DNA of 64,000 bases, taken from Sphingobacteriales bacterium. Lineage in GTDB: Bacteria; Bacteroidota; Bacteroidia; Sphingobacteriales; Sphingobacteriaceae. Made by a program: the position numbers and the translations under genes. This document shows, piece after piece, positions 1-8,996 of the stretch. The notes beneath the pieces were generated by a model. It saw only the letters and a program-made list of their open reading frames with translations, was not told where the DNA came from and did not search any database. Where the stretch lies: positions 122,073 through 186,072 of the forward strand of contig JACXVB010000004.1 of NCBI GenBank assembly GCA_014763615.1, written 5' to 3'. The stretch's first letter is position 1; each line of letters begins with the position of its first letter.

Positions 1-3000
1 AATGACAGGTACTTCAGCCACTTCGTCTGGCTGGTTTTCTGCTACCTGTTCTTGCTTCAGTTGGTTTTCCCGTATTTTAATGGCTATCTGCCTTTCCAGA
101 TTAGCCAGCTCGCTTTTCATTTGTGACAATTCTGCCTCCTGTAAAAAAGGCTTTGTAGTAAGCTGTTCCAGCTTCGGTATAGCGGTAGTCAGGTCGGCCA
201 ATGTATGTTCGTATTTATCTTTCAGGCTTTCCACCCGGTCAATGGCATTAAGGAAATGTCTTGCGGCCAGCTTAGGATTATCTGTATTTGGAAGGCCATT
301 ATTATAGGTGTATTTAATGCCCTCATTGTCCCTTTGGGCATAGAAGCTATTAGAGTAACGGTACTCAAAAACACCATTTTCTTCGTAGGCATCCTGTTGC
401 CTGCGGATATACAGGTTGAAGCCATACAATGTACCCACCTGTGCAGTATGCTCACCTGCATCAGTTGGTTTCCAGTCCTGGTACAGTTTGATAATATGCT
501 TGCCGATAGCTTCGCTATCTGATGAACTGATGTTATCCAGTTTAATGAGATTGACCTTCACACCATCCTTATCCAGTTGAAGGACGCTTTTATAGGCTGT
601 TTCATCTGCCCGCAGCCTGCCCAGTGTTTTGACTGTAGAAGCCTGCTCGTTTTGCAAAGTTTCCAACTGGTATTTGTTACGGGACACTTCCCTGAAATGA
701 GATACTTTCAGGCTTTCCATTACAGCTATTTTCTTTTCCAGCTTTGATTTTTCTAATAGCGATGTATCACCGGAAAGAATAGCGATGTATTCGGAGAAAT
801 TCATGCCACTCTTTTCATCAATTGCGCCTTCATCAATAGTGCGGACATTCAGCTCACAATTTTTCATTTGCGAAATGAATGTCTGTTTATTTTTCAGGAG
901 GTTGAATTTGTAATTATCAAGCGACTGCTCTACGGCATATACATAGTTCCGAACCTTGTTTTCATAATGCTCTTTAGCAATCAGGTTGCCCTGGCGTGCG
1001 CCACGGCCATTGCGTTGCTCCAGTTCAGAAGGTTTCCAGGGAATATCCAAATGGTGCATAGCCACCACACGCTGCTGAACGTTCAACCCTGTGCCTGCCT
1101 TTTCGGTACTGCCTAATAAAATGCGTATTTCGCCCCGGTTCATTTTTCGGAACAGTTCAGGCTTTTTGGTATCCGTCCAGTTGTGTATGAAGGTGATCTC
1201 ATGTTCAGGAATGCCAAAGTCCCTTACCAGTTTTTCTTTAAGTGCATCGTAGATATTAAACTCGTTTGTTTTAGGCGTGCCAATGTCGGAGAACACAATC
1301 TGCGTACCCTTATGCTGCATACTTTCGTTATAGATTTCCGCAATCTTACGGGCACTGACGTTTACCTTGTTGTCAGGATGGTCGCTGTACTTCCAGTCGC
1401 TTATCAGTCGCATGTCTGCGGCCATTTTTTTTGCATAGTTGGTGGCAATCAGCATCCGGCCTTTATCTTCTTCGGGTGTTAGCCTGCCACGTCCGATAAG
1501 TTCGCCGTTACCTGTTTTAGCGAATTGCATCAGGTTTTTGATGAACTCGACTTGTTCGGGTGTTGGTTTTATATTCACCAACGTTTCATTCAGATCAGGC
1601 TTGTCAAGGTTAATATGCTTCGCCGTCTTATAGTCGGTAATTTCATTATAGAATAAAGCCAATTCCGGCACTTTGATAAAATGCCTGAACCGTTCTTTAG
1701 CTATGATTTCATTGGTTACTGAAAACTCAAAGTCTGTTGTCTTACGTGCGAATACGGCTGCCCAACCATCAAAATTCTCAATATGTTGACGCTCCATTTC
1801 TTTCGGACGCAGGTACTTGAACAGCAGATACATCTCTGTAAGGCTGTTAGATATGGGTGTGCCGGAAAGGAAGGTTACGCACAGGTCACTGTTAAACCGG
1901 CTCTGCAATTCACGGACGGCAAAAAGCATGTTGAGTGCCTTCTGGCTGCCTTCCATATTGCCTAAGCCTGCAACCCGGTTGTGGCGGGTTGTAAACGTGA
2001 GGTTTTTATACTTATGAGATTCATCCACAAAGAGGTGATCAATGCCCATATCCCTGAAATTTATACCTGCATCTTTCTTTTCCTCTATATCTTTAAGCAC
2101 TCCCTTCAGCTTGCCTTCAAGGTTATTTTTGCGTATCTCCAACCCTTTAAGCATTTTCTTAGAGATTTCACCGCCAAGCTCTTTGACCGTTTCAAGATCA
2201 CGTTCTACATTGTCAAGCTCTGACTGGAATATTTCTTTTTGTATCTCTGGTGACTGTGGTATTTTTCCGAACTGATCATGTGTAAGAACGATACAATCCC
2301 AATTGTTATTCTTTATTTCATGGAAGAGCCGTAGCCTTTGTGCTGGTGTAAAATCATTTTGTCCAGGAAAAAGTATGCGGGCCTTCGGATAGGCTTTTTT
2401 ATAAGTTTCGGCAATCTGGTTAACGTTTGCCTTCAGTGCAACGATCATGGGTTTATGTACAATGCCCAAGCGTTTCATTTCCTGAGCGGAAGCGATCATG
2501 GTTAGCGTTTTACCTAATCCGACCTCATGGTCAACCAAAGCGCCCCTGTTCTGTATGATGCGCCATGCTGCATTTTTCTGACTGCTGTACAGGTCTTCAA
2601 TGCCCAAAGCCTTTTTATCAAGTCCGGGAAAATTCAGGTGAGTGCCATCGAACTCCCGTAATACATAACAGTTGAACGTATCGTTGTACAGGTTTTCTAA
2701 GTGCTTTTTTTCTGTATCGGGCAATTCATTTAGCCAGTTGATAAAACCGCTTCGGATCTGCTCAATCTTTTGGTGAGCCAACTGTATCGCTTCACTATCC
2801 GGGAGCCTGATGGTTGTATTGTTCGGCCCCTTTACTTCATAAGTAAAGAAGGGAGTGGTGTTCTCCAGTGCATGTTCCATCAGCGTGTAGCCGTAAGTTG
2901 TGCGACCACTTTTTGGTGTAACAGCAAACTCCCTCGATACTTTAATGTTCATCCCGGTGCTTACTTTAAAAGCGTCCAGCGAAGCGAAATAATTAATAGT

Positions 3001-5442
3001 AGCGTCCTGTTCAAACAGTGCTGTTGCGAAACGCTCATAGTAAGAAGTGGGTATCCAGCGTTCCCCTAAATTGAAATCCAGCAGTTCAAATGGAATACGC
3101 TCCGGCTGCACTTTTAATATTGCCTCAGCACTTCGTTTATATTGCGGATTCTCAGGAAACTCATTAGACAGATGTTCTGCCTGTCTTAGTTTTTCTACCA
3201 CATTGCCGCTTAAATATTGATCGGCAGTTTCCCATTCATTGCTGGCAGGATTCAGGTACACATGGCTGCCCAGGCGACCAATCACCTCGTTTTCTTCCAA
3301 CCCCATTGCGGCGCTGATAAATCCTACATCTACCTTGCCCGTATCATTAAGGCTGTGTGCCAGAGCTTCAATGGGATCATCGGTGATGAATCGTTCCTTT
3401 ACGTGATGAATAGCGTGAGTAAGAATGTCGGCTTTTACAAACCTTTCGCCATCCTTTCGTTCGAGAGAGGAAAGTGTAATCACACCAAAGGCGGTATCTT
3501 CAAGAATGCGCCTGCGATTATCGGGACCATTTAAAAGCCCATATTCGGTAATGAACTTTTCATAAGTAGTGTTAAGGCTGTCCCTGTCAACATCGGTGAT
3601 GGTTTCCCCTGATACTTCCTTGCCGGATAATTCCAGATAAGCGTCACGTAATACAATGTAGCTTTCATAGAAACGAATATTACCCTGAAGACCGAGAGGC
3701 TGGAAAAGAGCCTGTTTATATTCCGGATCGGGACTACCTATAGTTCCGACGCTGCCCATGTGCACTACCAATGTTCCTTCCTGGTAGTAAGATTTCAGGC
3801 CAATAAAAGGAAGTGGTGTTTTTTGCTCAAAGCGGAAAAAACCTTCCAATGTCTGATCGCCTTCATATTTGAAACTGTGGTCAAACTGTTTAAGATAATT
3901 GGAAATACCCGTCAGCTCATGACCCAATAAACGGGCATCCATCCAGTTTGCTGACAGATGATCTACTTCTTTGACATTAGAATAAAGCTTATATAAAAAA
4001 CGATTGCTTTTGTGCTGCTTCGCGGTAAGCAATACAACATTCTCATGACTTGGCTTATCGGTGGTGCGTATCGTGCCGATGATGCGTGCTGATGCTTTTT
4101 GCACAACCGTTTCATCGAGTGGATTGATATATGCCATTGCCCGGTTGATCTGCTCTGCCGGGGCTGTATCAAACAATCCCAATTGTACCGAAGTGCTTTC
4201 CGTTGGGTTTTCCGGCATCGGCAGGTACGTGAGTTTTTTACCCTCATTTTCAGGAACAGGTAATAGTACCGTTTGCGCCTTCTGATATAATTCAGGGTTA
4301 AAGCGATTTTGGAATTGATTGATCAGACTGGCATAAAGGCTTTCCCTGATCTGGTTGATGTCACCATCCTGCCAAACCACTTCTGAAGCTCTGCCGTATT
4401 GGTTTTTGCCTGGCTTACGCACATTGCCCATGACCACATCGTGATCGTGAGTGGAGATAAAATAATTATAGGGAAAGCGACCAAATTCATTTTCTCGTTC
4501 CCTTACTTCATTCAGCCAATCTTCTTCCCAGCTTATCTTTTCCTTTCCCGTATTCTTTTGAACAATCAACAAATGGTTCGGCGCTTCGGTATTGCCGGTA
4601 TCTTTCATAAGATTATCAGGCATCACCGCAAGGCCCACAAAATCTGCCCGCTGAAACAGGTATTCTCTTGCTGTATGATTAGATGGACTGTTCAGGAAAG
4701 CATCTGTTGTTATGAAAGCCATCAAACCACCTTCAGCCAGTTTGTCCAGACCTTTCGCGAAAAAATAATTGTGTATTTTACCCGATATCTCTTTATCGGG
4801 AAAGGCTTCATCATATACCGAAAAATTCCCGAAAGGAATATTGCTCACCACCAGGTCATAAGTGCCGTTATCTTTTACAGGTGCTTCTTCAAAGCCTGTA
4901 ATATGCGTCGCTGTTTTTACCGGAAGCGTACTGTTGATGGCAGACAGCACTAATCCGGTTAGCCTGTCCTTTTCCACTGCGGTAATCTGTTCCAGTTGAG
5001 GGAATGATATAACCGCTTCGCTGATGAATACACCTGAACCGGCTGAAGGTTCATACAATCTTTTAGGCTGAATGCCCTGTGCTGCGAGTGTGCTGTACAG
5101 GGTTTGGGGTACTACTTCCGGTGTATAAAATGCGGTGAGAACACTATTGCGTAATGAAGCAATGATTTCCTTGTAAGCTGTTTCAGGATAGTTTTCTTTG
5201 AGCAGGTCGTGTAATTGCATCATTTCAGCATGATGCTTCAAATCCTCTTTTGTAGCACCATTAGCTTGCCAATCTTCAGGTGACCCATAAGGATATAAAA
5301 CGGCCTTGATGCCGCCAAAACCTGCATATTTTTTCAGGCTGGCGACATCTTCCGCAGTAAGCGGACGACCGTTCTGATAATCCAACGCTGTACGGATAGC
5401 ACGAAGGTTATCATGCAGCTTTTGGGAAATATTGTAAGCCAT
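1..5442 (-). CDS. Giant N6-adenine methylase / SNF2-type helicase fusion, 3' end outside window
   Basis: Open from ATG at 5442 to the window edge (1,814 codons, no stop), so the C-terminus is missing. The N-terminal third has methyltransferase signatures: EPSAGSGVF near residue 131 (SAM binding) and SNIPFG near 200, an NPPY-like catalytic motif. A helicase core follows, with Walker A HEVGLGKT near residue 970, a DESH box (VDESHKY) near 1140, SGTPISNS near 1197 and motif VI QRNGRGARQG near 1476. The tail is coiled-coil rich. Proteins of this size and order are standard in Bacteroidota conjugative elements, downstream of DUF1896, and are thought to act in DNA processing or protection during transfer. 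Substrate and methylation activity are unknown. It is the last gene of the leftward run starting at 6870. Confidence 0.88.
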   Translation of the reverse strand, partial: MAYNISQKLHDNLRAIRTALDYQNGRPLTAEDVASLKKYAGFGGIKAVLYPYGSPEDWQANGATKEDLKHHAEMMQLHDLLKENYPETAYKEIIASLRNSVLTAFYTPEVVPQTLYSTLAAQGIQPKRLYEPSAGSGVFISEAVISFPQLEQITAVEKDRLTGLVLSAINSTLPVKTATHITGFEEAPVKDNGTYDLVVSNIPFGNFSVYDEAFPDKEISGKIHNYFFAKGLDKLAEGGLMAFITTDAFLNSPSNHTAREYLFQRADFVGLAVMPDNLMKDTGNTEAPNHLLIVQKNTGKEKISWEEDWLNEVRERENEFGRFPYNYFISTHDHDVVMGNVRKPGKNQYGRASEVVWQDGDINQIRESLYASLINQFQNRFNPELYQKAQTVLLPVPENEGKKLTYLPMPENPTESTSVQLGLFDTAPAEQINRAMAYINPLDETVVQKASARIIGTIRTTDKPSHENVVLLTAKQHKSNRFLYKLYSNVKEVDHLSANWMDARLLGHELTGISNYLKQFDHSFKYEGDQTLEGFFRFEQKTPLPFIGLKSYYQEGTLVVHMGSVGTIGSPDPEYKQALFQPLGLQGNIRFYESYIVLRDAYLELSGKEVSGETITDVDRDSLNTTYEKFITEYGLLNGPDNRRRILEDTAFGVITLSSLERKDGERFVKADILTHAIHHVKERFITDDPIEALAHSLNDTGKVDVGFISAAMGLEENEVIGRLGSHVYLNPASNEWETADQYLSGNVVEKLRQAEHLSNEFPENPQYKRSAEAILKVQPERIPFELLDFNLGERWIPTSYYERFATALFEQDATINYFASLDAFKVSTGMNIKVSREFAVTPKSGRTTYGYTLMEHALENTTPFFTYEVKGPNNTTIRLPDSEAIQLAHQKIEQIRSGFINWLNELPDTEKKHLENLYNDTFNCYVLREFDGTHLNFPGLDKKALGIEDLYSSQKNAAWRIIQNRGALVDHEVGLGKTLTMIASAQEMKRLGIVHKPMIVALKANVNQIAETYKKAYPKARILFPGQNDFTPAQRLRLFHEIKNNNWDCIVLTHDQFGKIPQSPEIQKEIFQSELDNVERDLETVKELGGEISKKMLKGLEIRKNNLEGKLKGVLKDIEEKKDAGINFRDMGIDHLFVDESHKYKNLTFTTRHNRVAGLGNMEGSQKALNMLFAVRELQSRFNSDLCVTFLSGTPISNSLTEMYLLFKYLRPKEMERQHIENFDGWAAVFARKTTDFEFSVTNEIIAKERFRHFIKVPELALFYNEITDYKTAKHINLDKPDLNETLVNIKPTPEQVEFIKNLMQFAKTGNGELIGRGRLTPEEDKGRMLIATNYAKKMAADMRLISDWKYSDHPDNKVNVSARKIAEIYNESMQHKGTQIVFSDIGTPKTNEFNIYDALKEKLVRDFGIPEHEITFIHNWTDTKKPELFRKMNRGEIRILLGSTEKAGTGLNVQQRVVAMHHLDIPWKPSELEQRNGRGARQGNLIAKEHYENKVRNYVYAVEQSLDNYKFNLLKNKQTFISQMKNCELNVRTIDEGAIDEKSGMNFSEYIAILSGDTSLLEKSKLEKKIAVMESLKVSHFREVSRNKYQLETLQNEQASTVKTLGRLRADETAYKSVLQLDKDGVKVNLIKLDNISSSDSEAIGKHIIKLYQDWKPTDAGEHTAQVGTLYGFNLYIRRQQDAYEENGVFEYRYSNSFYAQRDNEGIKYTYNNGLPNTDNPKLAARHFLNAIDRVESLKDKYEHTLADLTTAIPKLEQLTTKPFLQEAELSQMKSELANLERQIAIKIRENQLKQEQVAENQPDEVAEVPVI

Positions 5443-5477
5443 AATCACACATTTTCTTTCTTCACTTTTCTTTTGGC

Positions 5478-5906
5478 TCAGGCCAGGTAATCATGTACCT
5501 GCCCAATGATGGCATATCTCAAATGCCTGTTTGTTTCATTTTCACTGTTAAAATCAAAATCACTAAAGATGCCTTTGCATGTTTCGATGAGATTTACCAC
5601 TTCGTATGTGAGTGTTCCGTTTTCCTTCATCCGCTCGTAGTCTCCATTAAATTCTTCTTCTATAACCGAGCGTATATACTGATAGCGGGATGGCTGCAAT
5701 TCTTCTGTCATTGCATTGAGGCATAGTTCTTCGATGATGTAGGGTGCCCTTCCTTCGCCAAGAAGCTGCTCAACCATCGGCAATACAGCATTTACCTTTT
5801 CTTCCAGATACCTGGTGACTGAGTAGTCTTCCTGCAAGCTGATCATGAGGTCAGGATTGTTGTGGACGATATACGCCCACAACTTTTCTGTTAGCACACT
5901 TTGCAT
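5478..5906 (-). CDS. DUF1896 family ICE protein
   Basis: A 142-residue soluble, mostly helical acidic protein beginning MQSVLTEKLWAYIVHNNPDL. Length, opening segment and position directly upstream of the giant methylase-helicase match DUF1896 proteins of CTnDOT-like elements. No catalytic motif is visible and the biochemical role is unknown. The helicase gene starts 35 bases downstream, so the two are probably co-transcribed. Family assignment rests on recognised sequence style and synteny, not on a search. Confidence 0.75.
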   Translation of the reverse strand: MQSVLTEKLWAYIVHNNPDLMISLQEDYSVTRYLEEKVNAVLPMVEQLLGEGRAPYIIEELCLNAMTEELQPSRYQYIRSVIEEEFNGDYERMKENGTLTYEVVNLIETCKGIFSDFDFNSENETNRHLRYAIIGQVHDYLA

Positions 5907-5918
5907 ACTTCCTGATTT

Positions 5919-6257
5919 TTAAACACCGAAGAAGGATTGAATAACGGTTGCAACCACCACCAGAAAAATGCAGCTACCAAACCAGGCGGCTGCAACTTTT
6001 CCAGTGTCCTGATCGCCGGCATTCCATTTCTGGTAAACCTTCACTGCGCCAATCAGACCCAGCAATGCACCGACCGCGTACATAAGGTTCGTTCCTGCGG
6101 AGAAGTAGCTGCGTACTTTAGTATTGGCTTCATTGATACCCTGAATGCCATCCTGAGCGAATGCCCCGTAGTGGATAGCCAATAGTGCCAGAGCGACACA
6201 GATCATGATAACCTTTTTGCGGTTATTTCCTTTTGTTTTCCTGCTGCACATTTCCAT
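5919..6257 (-). CDS. DUF4134 / TraE-type conjugative transfer membrane protein
   Basis: A 112-residue protein. A basic N-terminus leads into a hydrophobic, signal-like segment ending GAFAQDG, followed by two membrane helices (about residues 55-72 and 88-110) separated by a polar loop VYQKWNAGDQDTGK. This is the layout of DUF4134 (TraE of CTnDOT), a small pilin-like component of the Bacteroidota type IV secretion channel. TraE normally sits with TraF and TraG. Here it is separated from any visible channel genes and lies 12 bases upstream of DUF1896, so it may be a second accessory copy. A later start at residue 18 (MICVALALL) is possible. Confidence 0.75.
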   Translation of the reverse strand: MEMCSRKTKGNNRKKVIMICVALALLAIHYGAFAQDGIQGINEANTKVRSYFSAGTNLMYAVGALLGLIGAVKVYQKWNAGDQDTGKVAAAWFGSCIFLVVVATVIQSFFGV

Positions 6258-6297
6258 AACACACGTTTATTAAAATTTGAAATCAACTCTTTTAAAA

Positions 6298-6384
6298 AAC
6301 GGAGCGGCTTCGCCGTCACACAACCTGTATTCCTACCACACTTTGCCCTTACGCACCAGGAGGGACAGGGAAACACGCTCCGTT
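6298..6384. repeat. Long-range inverted repeat with internal GC hairpin
   Basis: AACGGAGCG at 6298-6306 and its exact complement CGCTCCGTT at 6376-6384 bracket about 70 bases. A small hairpin CGGC-TTC-GCCG lies at 6305-6315, overlapping the left arm. The element fills the gap between two leftward ICE genes and could fold in the mRNA as a processing or attenuation structure. No family is recognised. Confidence 0.45.
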
Positions 6385-6393
6385 AATGGGCTG

Positions 6394-6870
6394 CTACACT
6401 GCTTCTTTCCACAACAGTTCCACTTCATCCTCTTTGAGTGTAACAGCACCATATTTTTGACACTCAGATACAATCAGTTCGTTGACTGACGACCGAATAG
6501 GCGAGTATCGCACGGCAGGATATTCCTTCAGTACCATACTCAGATATTGTTTAAATTCCTGGGGGATTAACTTTCTGCGGGAAGCGTCAGCAACAACAGC
6601 TTTCAGACGTTCAATGAGATGTTCCACTTCTGTAAACTCATCGTCCGTTGTCTTTTCGAAGCCAACCAATTCTTGCTGGTCTGGTTCATCACCAGGATAA
6701 GACATGCCGTTGTTATCAGAAGATACTGTTCTGAGTTTCGGATTGCGTTTCCCCGAAAGCAGATCTTTGATTTCAGCAGAAAAATACCTTACACCCACGA
6801 ACAGGTAGTAAATGGCTAATAGTATGGCAACTGCAATAATGTAGTCACTCCATGAAATGTTCTTTAACAT
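6394..6870 (-). CDS. Single-pass membrane protein of ICE, unknown function
   Basis: A 158-residue protein with one N-terminal membrane helix (about residues 11-30, IIAVAILLAIYYLFVG). A charged cytoplasmic region follows: a polar linker rich in D, E and S (about 45-80), then a helical domain ending LLWKEAV. It is the first gene of the leftward group with DUF4134, DUF1896 and the helicase. This suggests a conjugation accessory role, but I do not recognise a named family and see no catalytic motif. Confidence 0.6.
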   Translation of the reverse strand: MLKNISWSDYIIAVAILLAIYYLFVGVRYFSAEIKDLLSGKRNPKLRTVSSDNNGMSYPGDEPDQQELVGFEKTTDDEFTEVEHLIERLKAVVADASRRKLIPQEFKQYLSMVLKEYPAVRYSPIRSSVNELIVSECQKYGAVTLKEDEVELLWKEAV

Positions 6871-6988
6871 ACGCTTGTTTTTTTTCGTTTAACACTTTTC
6901 ACCCCGACTCTTTAAGAACCAGTTGTTTCCATTGGTTTCGTTAGCAAAAAAACAAACACCGGGAAGGCATTTCAAGTCCAACTTTATC

Positions 6989-7018
6989 TTGTACTCTAAG
7001 TTGTACCCCTTGTACCCC
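6989..7018. repeat. Short tandem repeat TTGTACCCC with degenerate third copy
   Basis: TTGTACCCC occurs twice back to back (7001-7009 and 7010-7018), with a diverged copy TTGTACTCT at 6989-6997. It lies in the divergent gap between the leftward transfer genes (start 6870) and the rightward lipoprotein (start 7120), where a regulator would bind. No protein is assigned. Confidence 0.45.
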
Positions 7019-7032
7019 TTGATAATCAGGCA

Positions 7033-7088
7033 TACAGAATTCTGTAAACCGATTATTTTTTTTAAATTAGTATTCGGAAATTCTGAAT
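7033..7088. promoter_or_regulatory. Two palindromic sites upstream of lipoprotein gene
   Basis: TACAGAATTCTGTA (7033-7046) is a perfect 14-base palindrome. A second, imperfect dyad ATTCGGAAATTCTGAAT lies at 7072-7088 and shares the ATTCTG half. The two are about 40 bases apart and end 31 bases before the start codon at 7120, a typical operator arrangement. The cognate regulator is not known. Confidence 0.4.
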
Positions 7089-7119
7089 GACTATTGTGAA
7101 AAACTAAAAGAGAATCGTT

Positions 7120-7641
7120 ATGAAAACTGTAAGTGTATTAGGAATTGCCATCTTTCTCCTGGCTTCCTGTAGTCAAACCAAGTTGGAAAAGGAAGAAGCT
7201 GCATCAGTTATACGTGCAGCCAAGAATTACCCGAAAGTGTACGAGTATGAAATTAATATGACCGACCCCGCAAGTGCTAAAAAGCTGCTGGATGCAGGAC
7301 TGGAGGAAGAAGGATGGGTAACAGTGGATAAAACCCAAAAACTAAAGGATGCCGGACAGCCTATTGTCCATTTTACGGAGAAGGCAAAGCCTTACCTTAT
7401 TCGTATAGACGAGAAATACGATAATGTGCAGGTGGTAAAAGTTGCTGATATGGACTTAGGTGAAGTTACAGGCGTTCAATTGCAAGAGGATAACAAGAGT
7501 GCAACGGTGGAATATACTGTCGTTTATAAAAACGTAACACCTTTTGCTAAACTCATGAAGCGTGACCTTTCCCAAACAGAAACACAACGTGCCCGCCTCG
7601 ATTATTTTGATACGGGCTGGAAATTGGATAGCCAGCGTTAA
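7120..7641 (+). CDS. Predicted lipoprotein, unknown function
   Basis: A 173-residue protein with a signal peptide and lipobox (FLLASC, Cys at about residue 17). It is therefore probably lipid-anchored in the periplasm or outer membrane. The mature part is mixed alpha/beta and rich in charged residues; no catalytic motif is visible. It is the only rightward gene in the first 33 kb and has its own upstream dyads at 7033-7088, so it is regulated separately from the flanking leftward genes. I do not recognise the family. Confidence 0.65.
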   Translation: MKTVSVLGIAIFLLASCSQTKLEKEEAASVIRAAKNYPKVYEYEINMTDPASAKKLLDAGLEEEGWVTVDKTQKLKDAGQPIVHFTEKAKPYLIRIDEKYDNVQVVKVADMDLGEVTGVQLQEDNKSATVEYTVVYKNVTPFAKLMKRDLSQTETQRARLDYFDTGWKLDSQR

Positions 7642-7682
7642 ATATCCCGTTGCAGTGTGTTCTTTGAACAAGCCGGGTGCTA

Positions 7683-8876
7683 TCAATATTCATTAATCTT
7701 CATAATCATTTGTTGCAAAGTTTCCGTTACTATTTCCTTATCCCTTGATTCTGCTGAATAGGATTTGCTTCTCATGCTGTCGTAAGAAATATTTTCCTGA
7801 TAAGGTGTTGACAAAAATGGAACGATATTTTTAAATACACTATTCAGAGAGCGGGCCATTACGATTCTTAAATCATCTGCCGCCCTCAATATCAGCGCCA
7901 TTTGATCAACTGAGAGTATTGAAAGTAATTTCTCTTTTTCCTTATCTTTTGGTGCTGCCTTCTGTTCACCACCTTTCAATGGAACAATGGCATAATGTAT
8001 TCTTTTTTCGAGGTAAAATATTTCCTGAGAAAACCAATTGTCCACCTGCTTGTGCAGAACCGCATTTTGCGTCATAAAAATCGTCCCCGGCTTTTTATGA
8101 AGCTGTTTAAATGATTTCAGGTCAAACAGCAAGCGCTCCATTCGTTCAGAAGGCTGCTCCACGCTGTTAATGTGTGCTGCTATTCTTTGCGTAAGGTTAC
8201 AGATGTACGCCTTGCTGTTAAAATTCATACGGATCAGCACCTCATCCAGCGTTGTGTAAAGCATTGCTTCATCACTATACTCCAGAAATTCCAGCTCCAG
8301 ACAAAGGTCTTTCAGATAGAACATCTCCCTGAAAGTATGCTTGTGCTTATCTGTAGGCAGATTTAATAACGCTTCAGTTTCCCGAACGACAATATCCATT
8401 ACCGCAGTTAATGAATGTTGTTCCCCGTGTTTTTTTGCGGCCCGTGGCAACCTTTTTAGCAACTCTTTTTTGAGCAGGTCAAAATAGGTAGCCGGTACAC
8501 GTTCATCGATGCCCAGATAGCTGGTAAAACGCCTTTCTATCAAAAAAAGCAGTTCTTCGATACATGCAACAACGTTATCCAGTACCGGTTGGAACGTTGC
8601 TTTTTCCGTAACCTGGACCTTATTTTCCAGTGCCTGGTCAAGCAAGCTGACAAGGCTGGAATGATAGTTTTTTATGGCGCACTTTATTGCTGTCTCATCA
8701 TTCAGATTGAATACCGTGAATTTGATAGCGGACTGCACTTTGTCCTTTTCCTGCATAATCAAATTCTGCAATTTGTTGATGTCTTCTGGCAGCATTGAGC
8801 CAACCTCCGATTTTACGGGATTCAGAGTGACGGAAATCAAAGTGTCCAGCCATTCAAGTACATAACCTCCACACAT
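7683..8876 (-). CDS. Conserved ICE hypothetical, possibly RteC-like regulator
   Basis: An all-helical protein of about 397 residues. The C-terminal part reads like a family recurrent in Bacteroidota mobile elements (a block with SYDSMRSKSY followed by an amphipathic helix to the end). I chose ATG at 8876 (MCGGYVLEW), not the upstream in-frame ATG at 8912, because a perfect -7 promoter element sits on 8912-8919 and GGAGG precedes 8876. It is transcribed just downstream of a histidine kinase/response regulator, which recalls rteA-rteB-rteC of CTnDOT. Similarity to RteC is positional only, with no DNA-binding motif identified. Confidence 0.55.
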   Translation of the reverse strand: MCGGYVLEWLDTLISVTLNPVKSEVGSMLPEDINKLQNLIMQEKDKVQSAIKFTVFNLNDETAIKCAIKNYHSSLVSLLDQALENKVQVTEKATFQPVLDNVVACIEELLFLIERRFTSYLGIDERVPATYFDLLKKELLKRLPRAAKKHGEQHSLTAVMDIVVRETEALLNLPTDKHKHTFREMFYLKDLCLELEFLEYSDEAMLYTTLDEVLIRMNFNSKAYICNLTQRIAAHINSVEQPSERMERLLFDLKSFKQLHKKPGTIFMTQNAVLHKQVDNWFSQEIFYLEKRIHYAIVPLKGGEQKAAPKDKEKEKLLSILSVDQMALILRAADDLRIVMARSLNSVFKNIVPFLSTPYQENISYDSMRSKSYSAESRDKEIVTETLQQMIMKINEY

Positions 8877-8911
8877 AAGCCCTCCTTTTATATGGCAAAC
8901 ATTTGTCACCA

Positions 8912-8919
8912 CAAATGTA
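8912..8919 (-). promoter_or_regulatory. Bacteroidota -7 promoter element TACATTTG
   Basis: On the minus strand TACATTTG matches the Bacteroidota -7 consensus TAnnTTTG exactly. It would start transcription about 30 bases before the ATG at 8876. A weak TTTC stands where the -33 TTTG would be expected. Confidence 0.5.
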
Positions 8920-8952
8920 GCCCCGTACTATCTCTGAAACTATACGTAATTT

Positions 8953-8978
8953 CTACTATTTCCCTACTCAAATAGTAG
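8953..8978. promoter_or_regulatory. Inverted repeat, candidate operator
   Basis: CTACTATTT (8953-8961) and AAATAGTAG (8970-8978) form a perfect 9-base inverted repeat with an 8-base centre. It lies 34 bases upstream of the -7 element for the 8876 gene and immediately after the histidine kinase gene. A binding site for that kinase's own LuxR-type output domain is one reading. Confidence 0.4.
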
Positions 8979-8996
8979 TAAATCAATGACTTGTAG

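Noticed and set aside
4399..4953. 184-residue rightward ORF inside the helicase gene
   Set aside because: Antisense shadow of the methylase-helicase; the opposite strand carries clear motifs throughout.
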